Origin: Botrytis cinerea B05.10
Lineage: Eukaryota; Ascomycota; Leotiomycetes; Helotiales; Sclerotiniaceae
NCBI RefSeq assembly: GCF_000143535.2
Contig: NC_037319.1
Coordinates: forward strand, 372,001-436,000
Reading direction: 5' to 3'
DNA length: 64,000 nt
Both the position numbers and the translations under genes were made by a program. Shown here piece after piece: positions 34,006 to 45,806 of this stretch (position 1 is its first letter; each line of letters begins with the position of its first letter). A model generated the notes under the pieces. It saw only the letters and a list, made by a program, of their open reading frames with translations. It was not told where the DNA came from and did not search any database.

Positions 34006-35298
34006 ATGCCTCCTTCACCACAAACTCCTAGGCATAGTCGACACCCTTCCGCACTGGATTTCTCACCCTCAACAATGAGCCATTCACGCAGACTTTCCAA
34101 ATCTTCTATACATACACCAACTACACCAAATCATATGAGTCGAGAGTTTAGTAGTAGTGTTGATGGGGTTGGCATGGATGTACTTGGATCAGCGCAAAAT
34201 GGAGGAAATGGACTTGGGAATCTAGCAGACGAATTAGCAGATGCATGGAGTGAGGACGAAGGAGAAATGGACGAAGCAGATCTTAATTTTCAAAACACCG
34301 CACCAGCCGATTCGGATAATGAGGATGCGGAAGGAGACAAAAATGCAGTGAGGGATAGTGGTGTAGACGTTACTAGTCCGAAAAAACAACATACAGTTAT
34401 GAATTCAAATTCCACTTTGACACCTCCGACAGCCGGACATGGAAGAGTTCACGCCTTGGGCCATGCTAGGTCGCCGTCCGAATATGATGGGAGTGACTAT
34501 GGAGGAGATTCGGATTTGGAGAGTCCGGCCTTTGGGCCGGCTTTATTGGCGAGAATGGATATGGTGGAGGGGTTGGCAAGGAGGGGTACGGAAAATAATG
34601 GGAGTCAAGCTGATGGAGTTGTTAAGAGGGTTATTGAGAGTTTGAAAGATTTGGGAGGTCAGTCTGGGGTCGAGGGAAATACTACTAGGTTTGTCACCCT
34701 TTCTGGATGTTCTATATCTTTCATTTGCCCCCTTTTGTCGGCGAAGATCACTTCATACTTCTGTAAAAATACTAACCCAAATAAAAGACTGGTAACAACC
34801 CATACAGCCCTTTCAACGCACCTCCTCCATCAAACCCGTCTCATCCAGAACCTTTCCCATCCCCTCTTCTCTCCTCTGTCCGCGCCGCCTACTCCGGAAT
34901 TCATAGACACACTCCTCCCTCTTCTCGATACACTTAGCGATTCTATCCCTCGCCCTTCAACCCAATCACTTTCGTCAATTACCTCATTACATTCTCTAAC
35001 CACTGATTTGATTCAAACGATAACATACCTGTCGGATACATTACACATGTCTAGACAAACTACAGTACAAGCATCAAGGAAATTGAAATCAGCAAAAGAA
35101 TTGGTTGGCGAAATGAGAAGGGAAGAGGAGCTCAGAGAAGAAGGAGAGAAGTGGGTAGAACAAGGGGATTGGGAGAGGAGGCTGGGAGAAAGAGAATGCG
35201 CTGGGGTTTGTAGAGGGGTCGTTGGGGGATTTGAGCAGGTTTGTGAGGATTGGAGACGGAGATTAGTAGAGAGTGCTGGTGGTGAGGTGGGTGCTTGA
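34006..35298 (+). CDS. Unknown fungal protein, acidic N-terminal half and helical C-terminal half
   Basis: Open frame of 430 codons, but 34689-34787 is very likely a 99-bp intron without stops: GTTTGT donor, TACTAAC branch point, AAAG acceptor. Spliced exons 34006-34688 and 34788-35298 give 397 aa and join NTTR to LVTTHTALSTHLL. The N-terminus is Ser/Pro/His-rich with many SP/TP sites (SPQTPRHSRHPSALDFSPS), then LADELADAWSEDEGEMDEAD, an acidic motif that looks conserved. The segment GVVKRVIESLKDLGGQSG and the C-terminal ~170 residues (LIQNLSHPLFSPL, LLPLLDTLSDSI, LIQTITYLSDTLHMSRQTT, REEELREEGEKW) are strongly helical, with likely coiled coils. I would guess a cytoskeleton- or complex-associated scaffold, but no family is recognised. 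No membrane segment. Confidence 0.8.
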   Translation: MPPSPQTPRHSRHPSALDFSPSTMSHSRRLSKSSIHTPTTPNHMSREFSSSVDGVGMDVLGSAQNGGNGLGNLADELADAWSEDEGEMDEADLNFQNTAPADSDNEDAEGDKNAVRDSGVDVTSPKKQHTVMNSNSTLTPPTAGHGRVHALGHARSPSEYDGSDYGGDSDLESPAFGPALLARMDMVEGLARRGTENNGSQADGVVKRVIESLKDLGGQSGVEGNTTRFVTLSGCSISFICPLLSAKITSYFCKNTNPNKRLVTTHTALSTHLLHQTRLIQNLSHPLFSPLSAPPTPEFIDTLLPLLDTLSDSIPRPSTQSLSSITSLHSLTTDLIQTITYLSDTLHMSRQTTVQASRKLKSAKELVGEMRREEELREEGEKWVEQGDWERRLGERECAGVCRGVVGGFEQVCEDWRRRLVESAGGEVGA

Positions 35299-38200
35299 GA
35301 TGGATGCTAGTATGAAAGAGTTCATGATGAAAGGCACACAGATGCTGAGGAGAAAGTACACCCGCGCCGAATGGATAACAAAATTCAAGGCAAGAGCACA
35401 CAAAGTGCGAGATGTGGATAAACATAGAGACGAGAAGTTATTCTAAACACCAGACCGAATAGAGAAACGGGTTCAGGTCGGGCGCTTGGATGGATATCCG
35501 GATAGATAGTCGGTTGACTGGTTGGCTGGCTGGCTCACCACTTGGATGGATGGATTCACGGATGGATAATATAGAAGGCGCGAAGATAAATAGACAGATG
35601 AGCCTTTCTTCTCGTCAAATAAAAATATAAATACAGATTAAAACTTATGACTTTTTTGTACACATGGATTGACAGAGGGGGAAAGGTAGCTACTTTTAGT
35701 GAAGTAAAGTGATTCGTCTGGATGAGGGGAGAAAAGGGGGTTTACAGGTGAATTTAGCATCTCCGAAGTCGGGCAAAGGGTTTGAGGCGAATGGTATGAA
35801 AGGTTTCGAGCGGAGAGCTGGGATAGTTACCGCCGATCAGACACTTCTGAAGATATTGCAGACGCCTGTGGTGGGTACGGCGATTCTTTAAACTCGTTCA
35901 GAGGCGGCAGAGATGGGGGATAGGGGATCAGAGAAGACTTGAGAGAATACATGTCATTGATACAACCGAAAAGTCGAAATGGGAAGTGTTAGCGAGTGCT
36001 AGCGAAGCGAACTGAGGGAGTGGCAGCAAGCATGGTACTTGAGAATTACGATGGGAGTTTCGTGAGTGATGATGAATCATGTTTTTCATGACCGTGTCAT
36101 CACTCCGCGGTTTTTGGTTGGACTTGTAAATGAGTCTACAGTCTGATTTTTTGATTCTAGAGTTCGAGGTTTGGAATTGGAGGGATGTGTAATGCGTAAG
36201 GTACCTCGTTCTATATGTTCTTCACGGCGTTGATTATTCATGTGTAGGAGACTTTAAGGAGGTTAATTTTGAGTGAGGAAGATTTTGTGAAGCTAAAGTT
36301 TGGTAGCTGGAATGAAGAATAGGGAATGGGGAGTTGAAGGGTTGGATTAAAGGGAGTGGGGTGAAGTAGCGCAAAATGAATGATTTAATCAGAAATGCTC
36401 CATGTTATGTGCTCTTTACTATACAGAATACTCTGTCATATGGGATATGGCTTGGTCGTCGCCAATTCCTAGATAGGCATGGTGAATAGTCCAAGATGAT
36501 TGTTCTCGTGTACGTACAAGCTCGATCCTAAAGTCCTGGGGAGCTATAAAGTCTCCCTAGTATCCAAGAGCGATTTCAACAGCATCATAAAACATGACCA
36601 AAACATTAGGAAGTACGAGACTCTTTCTATGGCGTGCTGAATTCTGTGTTAGGCTAGAAGATATGGTACCTGAATGGAAAGAGAAATATGAAGGGCAGGG
36701 GCTCTTTCTCATGGTTTGACTGTGGCGTGAGAAGAATAAGGGTTGCATAACAACAAAAGTCTACTTTATCGGAAATAATAGACGATAGTCAAAGAGGAAG
36801 TGACAACAAAGATTCTAGAAAAAAAGAAAATCCTGTTAGGGCATCAATGGGTCTACTCCTCATGTTGCCCCTGAACGAATATAATGTCTGCAGGACGTCC
36901 TGGCAACTCAGATGTTTTACCCATAGTGGGGCTCAGCTGTTGTTTTGCTGACTTACTGGATTTCTTTTGCTACGACGCTTCTTTTTTTAGCTAGAGATCG
37001 AGAAGTTCACTGGGAAATAGAAGGGCTGAACAGGTTGAGTGGTCGGAATCATTAGCTGGCTATTGTGAAATCACGCGGGTGGATGAATCGGGTGATTAGG
37101 AGCATCCCGCCTACATCCCTATATAATTGCTAGTTCACTACTCTCTTTACTCAATTCACTATCTATCATGATCTCTACCGTGCTTGCACTACATTAATCA
37201 AGAGTATTGTATCCCCTTGGTGGTGGATATAGAAGCAAAAGGATATCAGTTGCATGTTCTCCATTATGAGATGATGAGATTATGAGAATACAGGCGCATG
37301 AAAGATATGGAGTGCGTCTTTTGAAAAAGAAGTTTTTTATTTACAGTATACAGACTTTGTTTGTACTGGGAAAAGGCTAAGATGGGGGATTTGAGACGGC
37401 AAGATCGGAGGGGGAAAAGAAATTGGTATATGGCAATAGGTGAGAGTGGTAGTGAGTTCTGCCACAATCAAGAACAGCAGCAATAACTGGAGATGTAAAT
37501 CAAAGTCCACCAAGATGAGACGAGTAATACATGATAATGCCATACATCCATCATTTGTTCCTATGCAGATGCCATTATCAAGGTGGTATAGCATTGATTC
37601 TTTATGAGACAAAGTGCTGCTGCATGATAAACTTCTCCATCTTGGCTTTGGTGTGTTGCGCTGTTTCTCTTTACTTCTCGAGGCGTTTTGTATTTCGAAG
37701 TTGGGAGCTTCAAGCTTGCGGTGAATACAGGTAGATAAGATGTAACGTGATGGTAGTCGATCGCGTTAGTATAGCTATATGGTTCACTTATCAGTCGTAC
37801 TAGAGCCTTATGATTAGTTTCAAAGAATTCCTTGGGGATCGAGATTTTTCACATCCATGTTTCTCAAGTCCAAGGATTGATACAGTCATATGGACATCGG
37901 AAGCTCTGATCCTGAAAGACAGATGATGTTTAATAATATGTATCGATTAGAGTTAACCGATGAATAGACGGGCTTGAGAGCAGATCTTGGAGAGAAAAAT
38001 GGAAATTTAGGAGAGAGAATGAGATTGGTGAGCGAGTGATGAGATGAATTGGACTGCGTTTCAACAACGGCTTTCAACGTCTCTCTCAACAGCAATTTTG
38101 GAAAAATGGGGACAGTATTATGGAAACCAAATGAGAGTCAACCTCTACTGCCTACTCGGCACTATCCTCCCTCTTGCTTCTATCAAACATTCTCAACACA

Positions 38201-40984
38201 GGATCTCATGTCATAATTGAACAATCTTCAGATTTCCACCAGACTTCTAAGTTTCTTCCATGCCCTCTTTAAACTTTCTGCAAAGTTCTTATCAACAAGA
38301 ACATCACGAACACTTGATAAATGCTACAAATTTGAATGTAGACGTTATGTAGCTGGACTTCAGCTGCTGGTGCGAGATTTAGTTATTTCACTGTACCTTG
38401 TAAAGGAATCCACATTCCCCTTTACTTATTCACGAAATATTACAGTGTGACTCCAGCTTACTTTTCATTTCCCTCCCTCTTCTCAAAGGTGTCTAGCAAT
38501 GTTGATATTAAACAATGGCTTCGACTGAGAATAATAAACCTACAGGAACAAACTCCAGCAGTCAACCCATGATTTCAAGAGTTGATCAATAAAGAATTTC
38601 GATCGTTGAAGTGCATCTTCATATTATGAGCTGGAACTATCTTTATAAGACCCTTTCAATGCAACTATCTCAAAGGATTCATCTCAAGACTCTCATGGAG
38701 AAATTCACTCCTCTAAAAGGTGCTCACAACTGACCAAACAGTTGATTAACATACCCAGAATGATTCATTGCCTCCTCTTTTAGCCTCAATCAATTGATAT
38801 CTCCTTTTACGGAGACTATTTAGATCATCTTTCGTGACAAATCCTTCTACTCGTGTTCCATAAGTCACATAAATGCCTGCCGGCTTATCTTCCAAGATGG
38901 ATTTAGATCATTCGCATAGCAAGGGGTCGTTTTTCGTGTCTCCAACAGCGATAGACTGAAACCTCTTCAACTTCATTGCTATACTACGTCTTGTAAAAAG
39001 CAAATAACTGTCCCTCAAACTTCTCGCTTAATCTGAATGAGAATAATATAGTCATTCCCGCAACAAGAGGCTCGAATGGCAGCTTGGATTTCTCGTGTAT
39101 TCCAAGATGATTCATAACATCAAAAAGGCTTCGCATAATTTGTTATTCCAGACACATGTTGCAGCTTCAATTTGGGCACCCTTTAACTTCAATTCTTCGC
39201 TCCCCAAATCTCTGCTGAACAGAAAAAAGCGTGGGCGAAATGGTTCTCTTTATACTAGTGATCGAAAAAGATTCTGGCATGGCAGCCCTTACAATCCCTC
39301 TCAATCCAGCATACACAAGATAAGTGAAGGTGAAGTTTGTATATTGAATCCAGTTTAGTCCAAAGTGCTGTATTAATCCTATCAATGACAACTATTAATT
39401 GTAATGTTAAAGCTCGAGGTTTGAGAACCACAAATGATCTATGCTTACAAATCATTAGAGCAAAGCTAAACCATTCGGGTTAATAAAGATTCCTGCTACC
39501 GCTGCACAGACCATAGACGCAGACATCTCTTCTTCAATTTATTCAGCATTTTCCACTGCACTGATAATTCACTTTTATCGAGCAAGCGATGGGAACAGGC
39601 ACTGCTCATTGCCAGCACATGGCTATCTTCACCATTTGGTCTTCTGACTCCTGATCTCTCTACATCCTGATCCCCGACTTCTTGTCTCTATGTGTTGCTA
39701 ATGAGAACTCGTTTAGAATCATAAAATTCACTTTCAATGTATTATGGACAGCAGTACTATGAAAGGAAAACCTTTGTCAGTGGACATTGGGAAACAAGCA
39801 ATAAAAGATGTGAGAACAATAATAAGAATGTAGAAGCAGAACTTGTACAGTGGTGAATGAAAATCAAAAGTTTCAAGCAAGCTGGACAGCTTAGAGGCTG
39901 TTTATTAATGTTTCTATTTCCTCGCCCTTTCCTGTCAAATTCCGTTCTTCCGAGTCTTCTCCTTGTCTGAGCCAATTCTTTGTTGTTAAAGTGTTATTTC
40001 CGCTTGGGAATTAGAAATAGATAGTTGCATCTATTTCAACTTTCTCTCAAAGATCATATGAGAAATCAGCCTAGTGGGACTAGCAACCTTACATGAACCT
40101 TTTGTAGTTTAGAAATGCTTGAAGCACAACCGGATAGTTACCAATTTGTTCTTTGCTTAAGTTCTGCTAAGTTGAAATCAAAATAATTACACTTCGGGAG
40201 AGGTGTGGGTAAGCTACCCGGGTTCATGTGAGAGAGTCTTGTTGTAGGAATGGGTACATGTCAGATAATTGATTTGGAGTGATGTGTTTAACATGGTAAT
40301 GTGATTGAGGATTTTTCTAGGGCTCACCGTGCCGAAAAGTCTTTTTGAAACATCTGATTTCTTCTTTCACATATGCTCTTGCTCTTTATGGTCTACATGA
40401 AGATACAATGCAAATACCCTACTCATATCCCGAAATTTGATTCCAACAGATGACAGTATCACTAGCATCCTAGCCACCAATCCGTTTGCTCCAAAAGAAA
40501 TCTCAAAAGAAGAGACCTTTATTATTCTTTCATGCCTGTATTTAGACTGCAGACGGCATAATGCCTACGTTTGTATGTTTTGATTGACAAATTTGTTGTC
40601 TCGGGAGCTCAAAATGTGCACAGGGAGGTGCAAGTCTTTGTCTAAGAAAGACTTCTGGCATCCTGCTTAGCCCTTAATTCTGCAGTACAGCCGTCAGCAT
40701 ATCACTAATTCCATTCACTACTGTTCATACGGCTTTCTTTTGACTAAGTTTAGTGAGCAATTTTGGCTCCATGAATGGCTCGAGCGTCTTTGAAATGACC
40801 TTTTAAAGAATCCAGATTAACACCCCGAACTCAAACTAAAAACAATATTTCCAGTCAGGTACATCAACATCATCACAACCACCACCATTAACATACCACT
40901 GCCCCATCGCTACATTATCAATCCCGGGGATAAGCTTCCAATCTACCAATACTTGTTTCACCCCTCGGGTTAAAGGTTTACAGA
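35299..40984. other. 5.7-kb gene-poor region
   Basis: No coding region I can support. It starts with GGATGGAT/GGCTGGCT-type low complexity (35480-35575), probably the 3' UTR of the preceding gene, and is then A+T-rich with short frames. A 25-codon frame at about 38516 (MASTENNKPTGTNSSSQ) has a good start context but no continuation that I can find. The region could be decayed transposon or non-coding sequence. Confidence 0.4.
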
Positions 40985-42513
40985 ATGATTCGACAAAACC
41001 TATTCATTTCGGCAATTTCGACCCGGCGATGCGTTGCTACCACCTGGAGATGGCACTGTGCCAAGTTTCATAGCAATACACAGAATCAATTCAATGTAGA
41101 GCAGGATGTAGAGCAGGTTAGTAACGATTTTTGAGCTTTGTATACACCTATATCATAAACATTATTTCTGTCTTCTTCAATCAACTTTGTTGTATGATCA
41201 GAAAAACAACAGTATGCTAATCATGAAGTCAATAGAAGACTACACCACAAGTACCCTATCGTCTAGTAGGAAGAGTTCCTCTTGGTTCTCAGAATATGAA
41301 AGAGCTGGAGTCAGACATTATTTTGATACAATCAAAGATCAGAGAAACTGTGAATGTTACACCATTGGTTCTTCATATGGATGCCTTCACATGCGAGAAA
41401 ATACTTACGAATGACCCCACTCGTCACGAAAGAAAAATTGTCACGATCCATGAAATGCAAGCAGAGAGGCAGGAAATCAAACAGGCAATACAGGAATCCA
41501 AACAGGAAAGACAGATCTTAAGACAGACTTTATCGAAAGAAAGACAGGCTGCATGGATAGAAAGACAGGCTGCACGGAAAGAAAGACAGAAAGAAAGACA
41601 GGCTGCATGGAAAGAAAGACAGACGGCATCGAAAGAAAGACAGGCTGCATGGAAAGAAAGACAGAAAGAAAGACAGGCTGCATCGAAAGAAAGACAGACG
41701 GCATCGAAAGAAAGACAGCAATTGAGACACGAAAAGAAGGCTTTATCAGAAAGAAACCTGAAGTTGGAAGTAAGAATTGAAAATCTGGAAGATGACAAGA
41801 AACGACGACATGCTGGAGAAGTGGTTAACATCAGAGAAAAGTTGGCACGATTAGTTCTCTGTCACAAGATAAATAAACAACGCAAGCAGCAGTTAGATGA
41901 TCCAAAGGATATCAAGGCTATGAAAGAAGATCGAAATTCGCTTGCACACGAAATCGATCTGTATACAACACTTGAACAAATGGCTACTCACCCCGGTCAC
42001 TTTGATATCTGCTCCATCACAGTCTTTGGAGAAACACAGAATAAGATCCGAGAATTGCTTACGTGGGATGAGGATCGAGAGTGTAACGTTTACAATATCT
42101 TCAATGAGCGTGGTGATGCTTGGCACAATCAATTCGCTAATACCTGTATAGAGCCATTCAATAAGTGGCTGTCGGCAATATATGCACTTAAACGAACCGA
42201 ATCAGCCATGTTGGAGAACCCATCTTCCTATCTCGAAAATTCCATTCAGAAACAAAAGGATGTGATCAAGGAATCAATTAGAGAATGGAAGGAAACCTTT
42301 TTAATGGACAAATCAAAAGAAGGATTGGCAACGTGGGTGTGCCAAGAGGCAATCAAGAAGGATTACAAAGACAGAGGATTGATAGACCGCATAGAAGCAG
42401 CGTTATTAAAAAGAGTTGTTTTGACTGGAAAATGTAAGAAGATTGAGGAGACTGAGGAGACTGAGGAGACTGTGGAGAGCAAGAGTGAGAAGACTAAGAA
42501 AGAAGGGAAGTGA
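40985..42513 (+). CDS. Coiled-coil protein with KERQ heptad repeats, possible mitochondrial presequence
   Basis: The main exon is an open frame through 42513. The best model starts at ATG 40985 (MIRQNLFISAISTRRCVATT, basic and hydroxylated like a mitochondrial targeting sequence), donor at 41117 (GTTAGT) and acceptor at 41235 (AATAG) or 41238, giving about 469 aa; the first intron is uncertain. Residues about 145-205 are heptad-like repeats of KERQAAW / KERQTAS, made by tandem 21- and 12-nt units. A second coiled coil follows (LSERNLKLEVRIENLEDDKK). The C-terminal ~220 residues are non-repetitive (HFDICSITVFGETQNKI, WHNQFANTCIEPFNKWLSAI, GLATWVCQEAIKKDYKDRG) and look folded. The tail has an EET repeat. 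I recognise no family. Gene reality is likely because the long frame continues well beyond the repeat. Confidence 0.7.
41541..41718 (+). repeat. Coding tandem repeat of 21-nt and 12-nt units (KERQAAW / KERQ)
   Basis: Units of the type AAAGACAGGCTGCATGGAAAG (21 nt) alternate with the shorter AAAGACAGAAAG (12 nt) and a variant with ACGGCATCG. Order is roughly 21,21,12,21,21,21,12,21,21. All lengths are multiples of three, so unit gain or loss keeps the reading frame. Confidence 0.9.
42446..42478 (+). repeat. 9-nt coding repeat (GAGACTGAG), encodes EET units
   Basis: Three to four tandem copies near the 3' end of the coiled-coil gene, adding Glu-Glu-Thr units. Seen directly. Confidence 0.8.
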
Positions 42514-44435
42514 GATCCCAACGCGAATATGGAGTAGAAAAGTCAGAAGTGAAGTGGTGGCAGGCTCAGGTGAGATTATGGTTGGGTAATGGGAGTTGTT
42601 TACATTGATTTACTCTGGCACTGGAGAGGAGAACAACGGTGAAGTGAGCTTTATGCTTGTTTGGGTTGGTTCTGTTATGGGGAGGCACCTCAAAATTAGA
42701 TTTACTTTCACGAAATTTACAACACATTCCACTCACCCTTGATCCAACCAAATTTCAATCTCTGAAGCCCAAACTAGTATATTTTCAAAATTCATACCTC
42801 TGAGATGTGCAGCAAGATATGCAAGGAAAAGTATTTACGTGATGTAGATTTACCCCTGTGGAATTGGCAAAATCTTGGTCCAGTATTGGTAATAGTCTTA
42901 TGAAGTTTTGCTGCCATTGCTACTATCGTAGTTTGCACTGAGTATTATCTGTGTCTTCGAATTGTGCGAAAATTCATCATTGATGACTAGCTGATTCTTA
43001 ATAGTTCCCCTTCAAAGCACTGAGAAATATGCAGACTAACTTCTACCTCAGATTTCATGGTAGTTTTGGCCATCTGGTGGACGTAAGAGAACCGTGTCAT
43101 CTTACAGCGTCAGTCACTAGCGGAATATAGTATTGAGGCCTATCTGGTCCTTATTGCTGCATCGATCCCCACTCTAAAGCCTCTCATTAATACGAGAACG
43201 TCACACACCAACCGAAGAAAATCGAATTATTGGACCAGTAGCCAGCGGAAAGTCAGTAAGAAAACCAAAAAAAGGGGACACGTTCTTTTCAATCACGTAA
43301 CCCTCCTCCAGCGATGATATTATTAGCAAAGTACCCGCCACATACACCGCAAAAGCTGATGCATATCCAATGAAAGACCTAGACATCAGAGACGTTCAAA
43401 CTGGTGGAGGGGTTGATCATAAGATTAGGAAAGAAACGACTATGTCTATCACTTATGAAAATGCTTCAACACTCGAAATTGGTCGTGCTGAAGGAAGCCG
43501 AAGTTCTCTCTAGCTAATCCGGTTGGGAAGGGTCTCCGGCAGAGCTTGATATCCATTGCTGAAAGGGTTTCTGCGTATCTGTATTTGCTCGTGTCTAAGG
43601 AAGGTCCATCTATTGAAAGTCAGCATTATAATCAATTAACTAAAGTTATTGTCCTCGCCGACTTTCTCTAACCTCACACATGACGTCATTTGATCAGCTC
43701 CGACACTCTTCCACTGCTACTTCTACTTCATAAGAGTGAAGTTTAGGATGGAAGTTAGTTCGCTTAAGTGGTAATCATCTCCGAAATAATATCAGGAACA
43801 TAGCGCAATCATCCATGTTACAGTTGACAAGTTGTGGAAGGAGATATGGTTAATGAAAGGTAGGTGCTGTGGTGTACTCCTCGATTTGACGAAAAGCTTT
43901 GATACTAGAAAGCATTCTAATAAGAGCCTTAGGTGTATTAGGTAATCAAAGCGATTGATACACTAGTGATAGTCAACTCCATTTTACATACCGTAGCTTT
44001 TAGATGAATACGCACTATACTTAGGATCAAGTCGACAACCCATTCTCTACGTGTTTTCCAATGATCTACACAGAAAGTACCATGACACAAACTCTGCCCT
44101 AGTAGTAATCATGCAATAAAACTACCATCGCAAGCATTCATCATGTTCAAATCGCAAACACGGAATCCTCAAGTCATCATACCTATAATAAGCGACTAAA
44201 ATTCCAAAGACTTGCGAAATTCCAAAAGTAGAAATTTAAGCGCCCGCTCACCCCACCTTTTCACTCTCTCGCCGTCGTCATCATCATCATCATCATTCCC
44301 CATTCTTCAACAATCCTTCAGACTCGGGTCCATCAACATCTCACATTTCACACCTCGCGTCTCACATCTCACAGACCATCCTCAGATCTTCCACCAAACA
44401 GTATTCTCCTCCTAACCAAAAACTCACCAACAATC
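42514..44435. other. Gene-poor region, nothing recognised
   Basis: About 1.9 kb of mainly A+T-rich sequence with only short frames. A 61-codon minus-strand frame at 43201-43386 contains a hydrophobic segment (GYASAFAVYVAGTLLIISS) but has no recognised relative. I call no gene. Confidence 0.4.
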
Positions 44436-45480
44436 CCCGAAGGTAGCATTTATCAGATGTGCAACAGATCCTTCCGGGTTATGGGAAGCGCCCGAGAGGA
44501 TGTAGAAAGGTGGAACGTCTTGGGTAAGATTAAATAAAGATATCATGTGCTCAAAATTTGCACTTGGCATCTTCGATTTGGAAGGAATGGGAAAGTGGTG
44601 TTAATCAGGCGGGCAAGATTTTCTTGTCGTTGGAATGAGGGGAGGATAAGGGAAGAATCTATTGCATCGAGATGGCTATCTCGTCATAGCCTGTGAGTGG
44701 AAGATGCAAAGTTGTCAATACCACGGCTCACGTGATGCTGCTCGGCTTAGGTGAAGGGTGGATGAAGGTAGCATTCATCAGATATGCAACCCTTCCTTCG
44801 CAGTCTGAAAGACGGGGCGAAATAGAAAAAGGTAGTATTCATCAGATATGCAACAATTCCTTCTCATTCCCAAAGAATGGGGCAAAGGATCAACATATAT
44901 CACATCGAGATATATTCCACCTCTTGGGACCCAGAATTCCCGCTCTACACACCCAATCCGGCCTGCTCATCGAAGAAGGTAGCATTCAACAGACATGCAA
45001 CAAAAAATCCCCTTCTCAAATCTACATTAAAAGATCTCCATACAGATCCAAAAATAAACCTCCATCCCTCTCCTAAGACCATCTAAGCCTCACCACCGCA
45101 AATCCCCCAATTAGATGAACGAGGAATCAACGTAGCATTCTACAGACACGCAACAAAAGCATCTATCTTTACTCTTCAAACCCACCGCAACACATTCCTC
45201 TCATCTCATCCACATCTCCATCCACCTAAACCTGCAAACTCCCCATAATTATGAGTTGTCCCTCGCTCCAAAAATACCGCTTGGCATCCATCCCTATCCT
45301 ATCCAAGTAAGCCAAGCCAAAGGAAGGTAACATTGATCAGACATGCAACAAAAGACTCTCTAGATCTTCCTCTAGCCACAAAATAACCGTATCCAGATAA
45401 AACTCCATAGATCAGCAAATTCGATACCCTTTCTAGAAGCTCGCAAAAGAAGGTGGTATTCTGCAGATATGCAACAAACG
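44436..45480 (+). repeat. Seven-copy interspersed direct repeat (about 28 bp), unknown nature
   Basis: Approximate consensus AAGGTAGCATTCATCAGA followed by TATGCAACAA. The GTA/GTG near its start lies at 44443, 44768, 44832, 44979, 45132, 45327 and 45453, always on the + strand. The start intervals are 325, 64, 147, 153, 195 and 126 bp. Copies 2 and 3 also share similarity in the next ~30 bp, as if a unit of about 64 bp had been duplicated. Bases CAGA and GCAAC are invariant; other positions vary. Read from GTA, each copy gives V-x-(F/L)-x-R-x-A-T, usually preceded by Lys, and the last five copies are in one register, but stop codons lie between most of them. It is not CRISPR-like: spacers are of uneven length and this is a fungal genome. 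Function unknown. Confidence 0.8.
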
Positions 45481-45506
45481 GTTTCTTTTCTGTGTTCCAC
45501 GCTGTT

Positions 45507-45533
45507 CGTGCGTGCGTGCGTGTGTGCGTGCGT
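45507..45533. repeat. (GTGC)n simple repeat
   Basis: Short alternating CGTG/TGTG tract of about 27 bp just downstream of the last interspersed repeat copy. Seen directly. Confidence 0.75.
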
Positions 45534-45806
45534 TGGAGGATTGCGATCTAGCGGTGATGATGTGGTGGGAAGTGGGGCCGGAAGAGACATCAAATAAGAT
45601 GGTGAGGAGTGAGACATCTGGGTTTGGAGAACTCGTGATCGGGGATGGAGATTTTGAGTAGATATCAAGATGACAAAATAGATGCGAGTAAGCATGCAAA
45701 AAATTCATTGGTGTCTTGTGAAGAAAATATATACAAAGTTCAACAGCTCATCTCCTCAATCACCTCTCCTCAATTCCCCACTCCTCCTCCCCTTTCAACC
45801 ACTACC

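Noticed and set aside
41424..41831. Minus-strand frame of 135 codons rich in Leu, Ser, Phe, Cys
   Set aside because: It is the exact antisense of the KERQ repeat; the regular pattern comes from the repeat, not from selection on that strand.
44436..45480. CRISPR array
   Set aside because: Spacer lengths run from about 36 to 300 bp, the repeat is degenerate, and the genome is fungal.
44436..45480. Hammerhead ribozyme or box C/D snoRNA cluster on the minus strand (CTGATGA appears in the reverse complement of copies 1-3)
   Set aside because: The CTGATGA core is not kept in copies 4-7, and no paired stems or partner boxes are seen.
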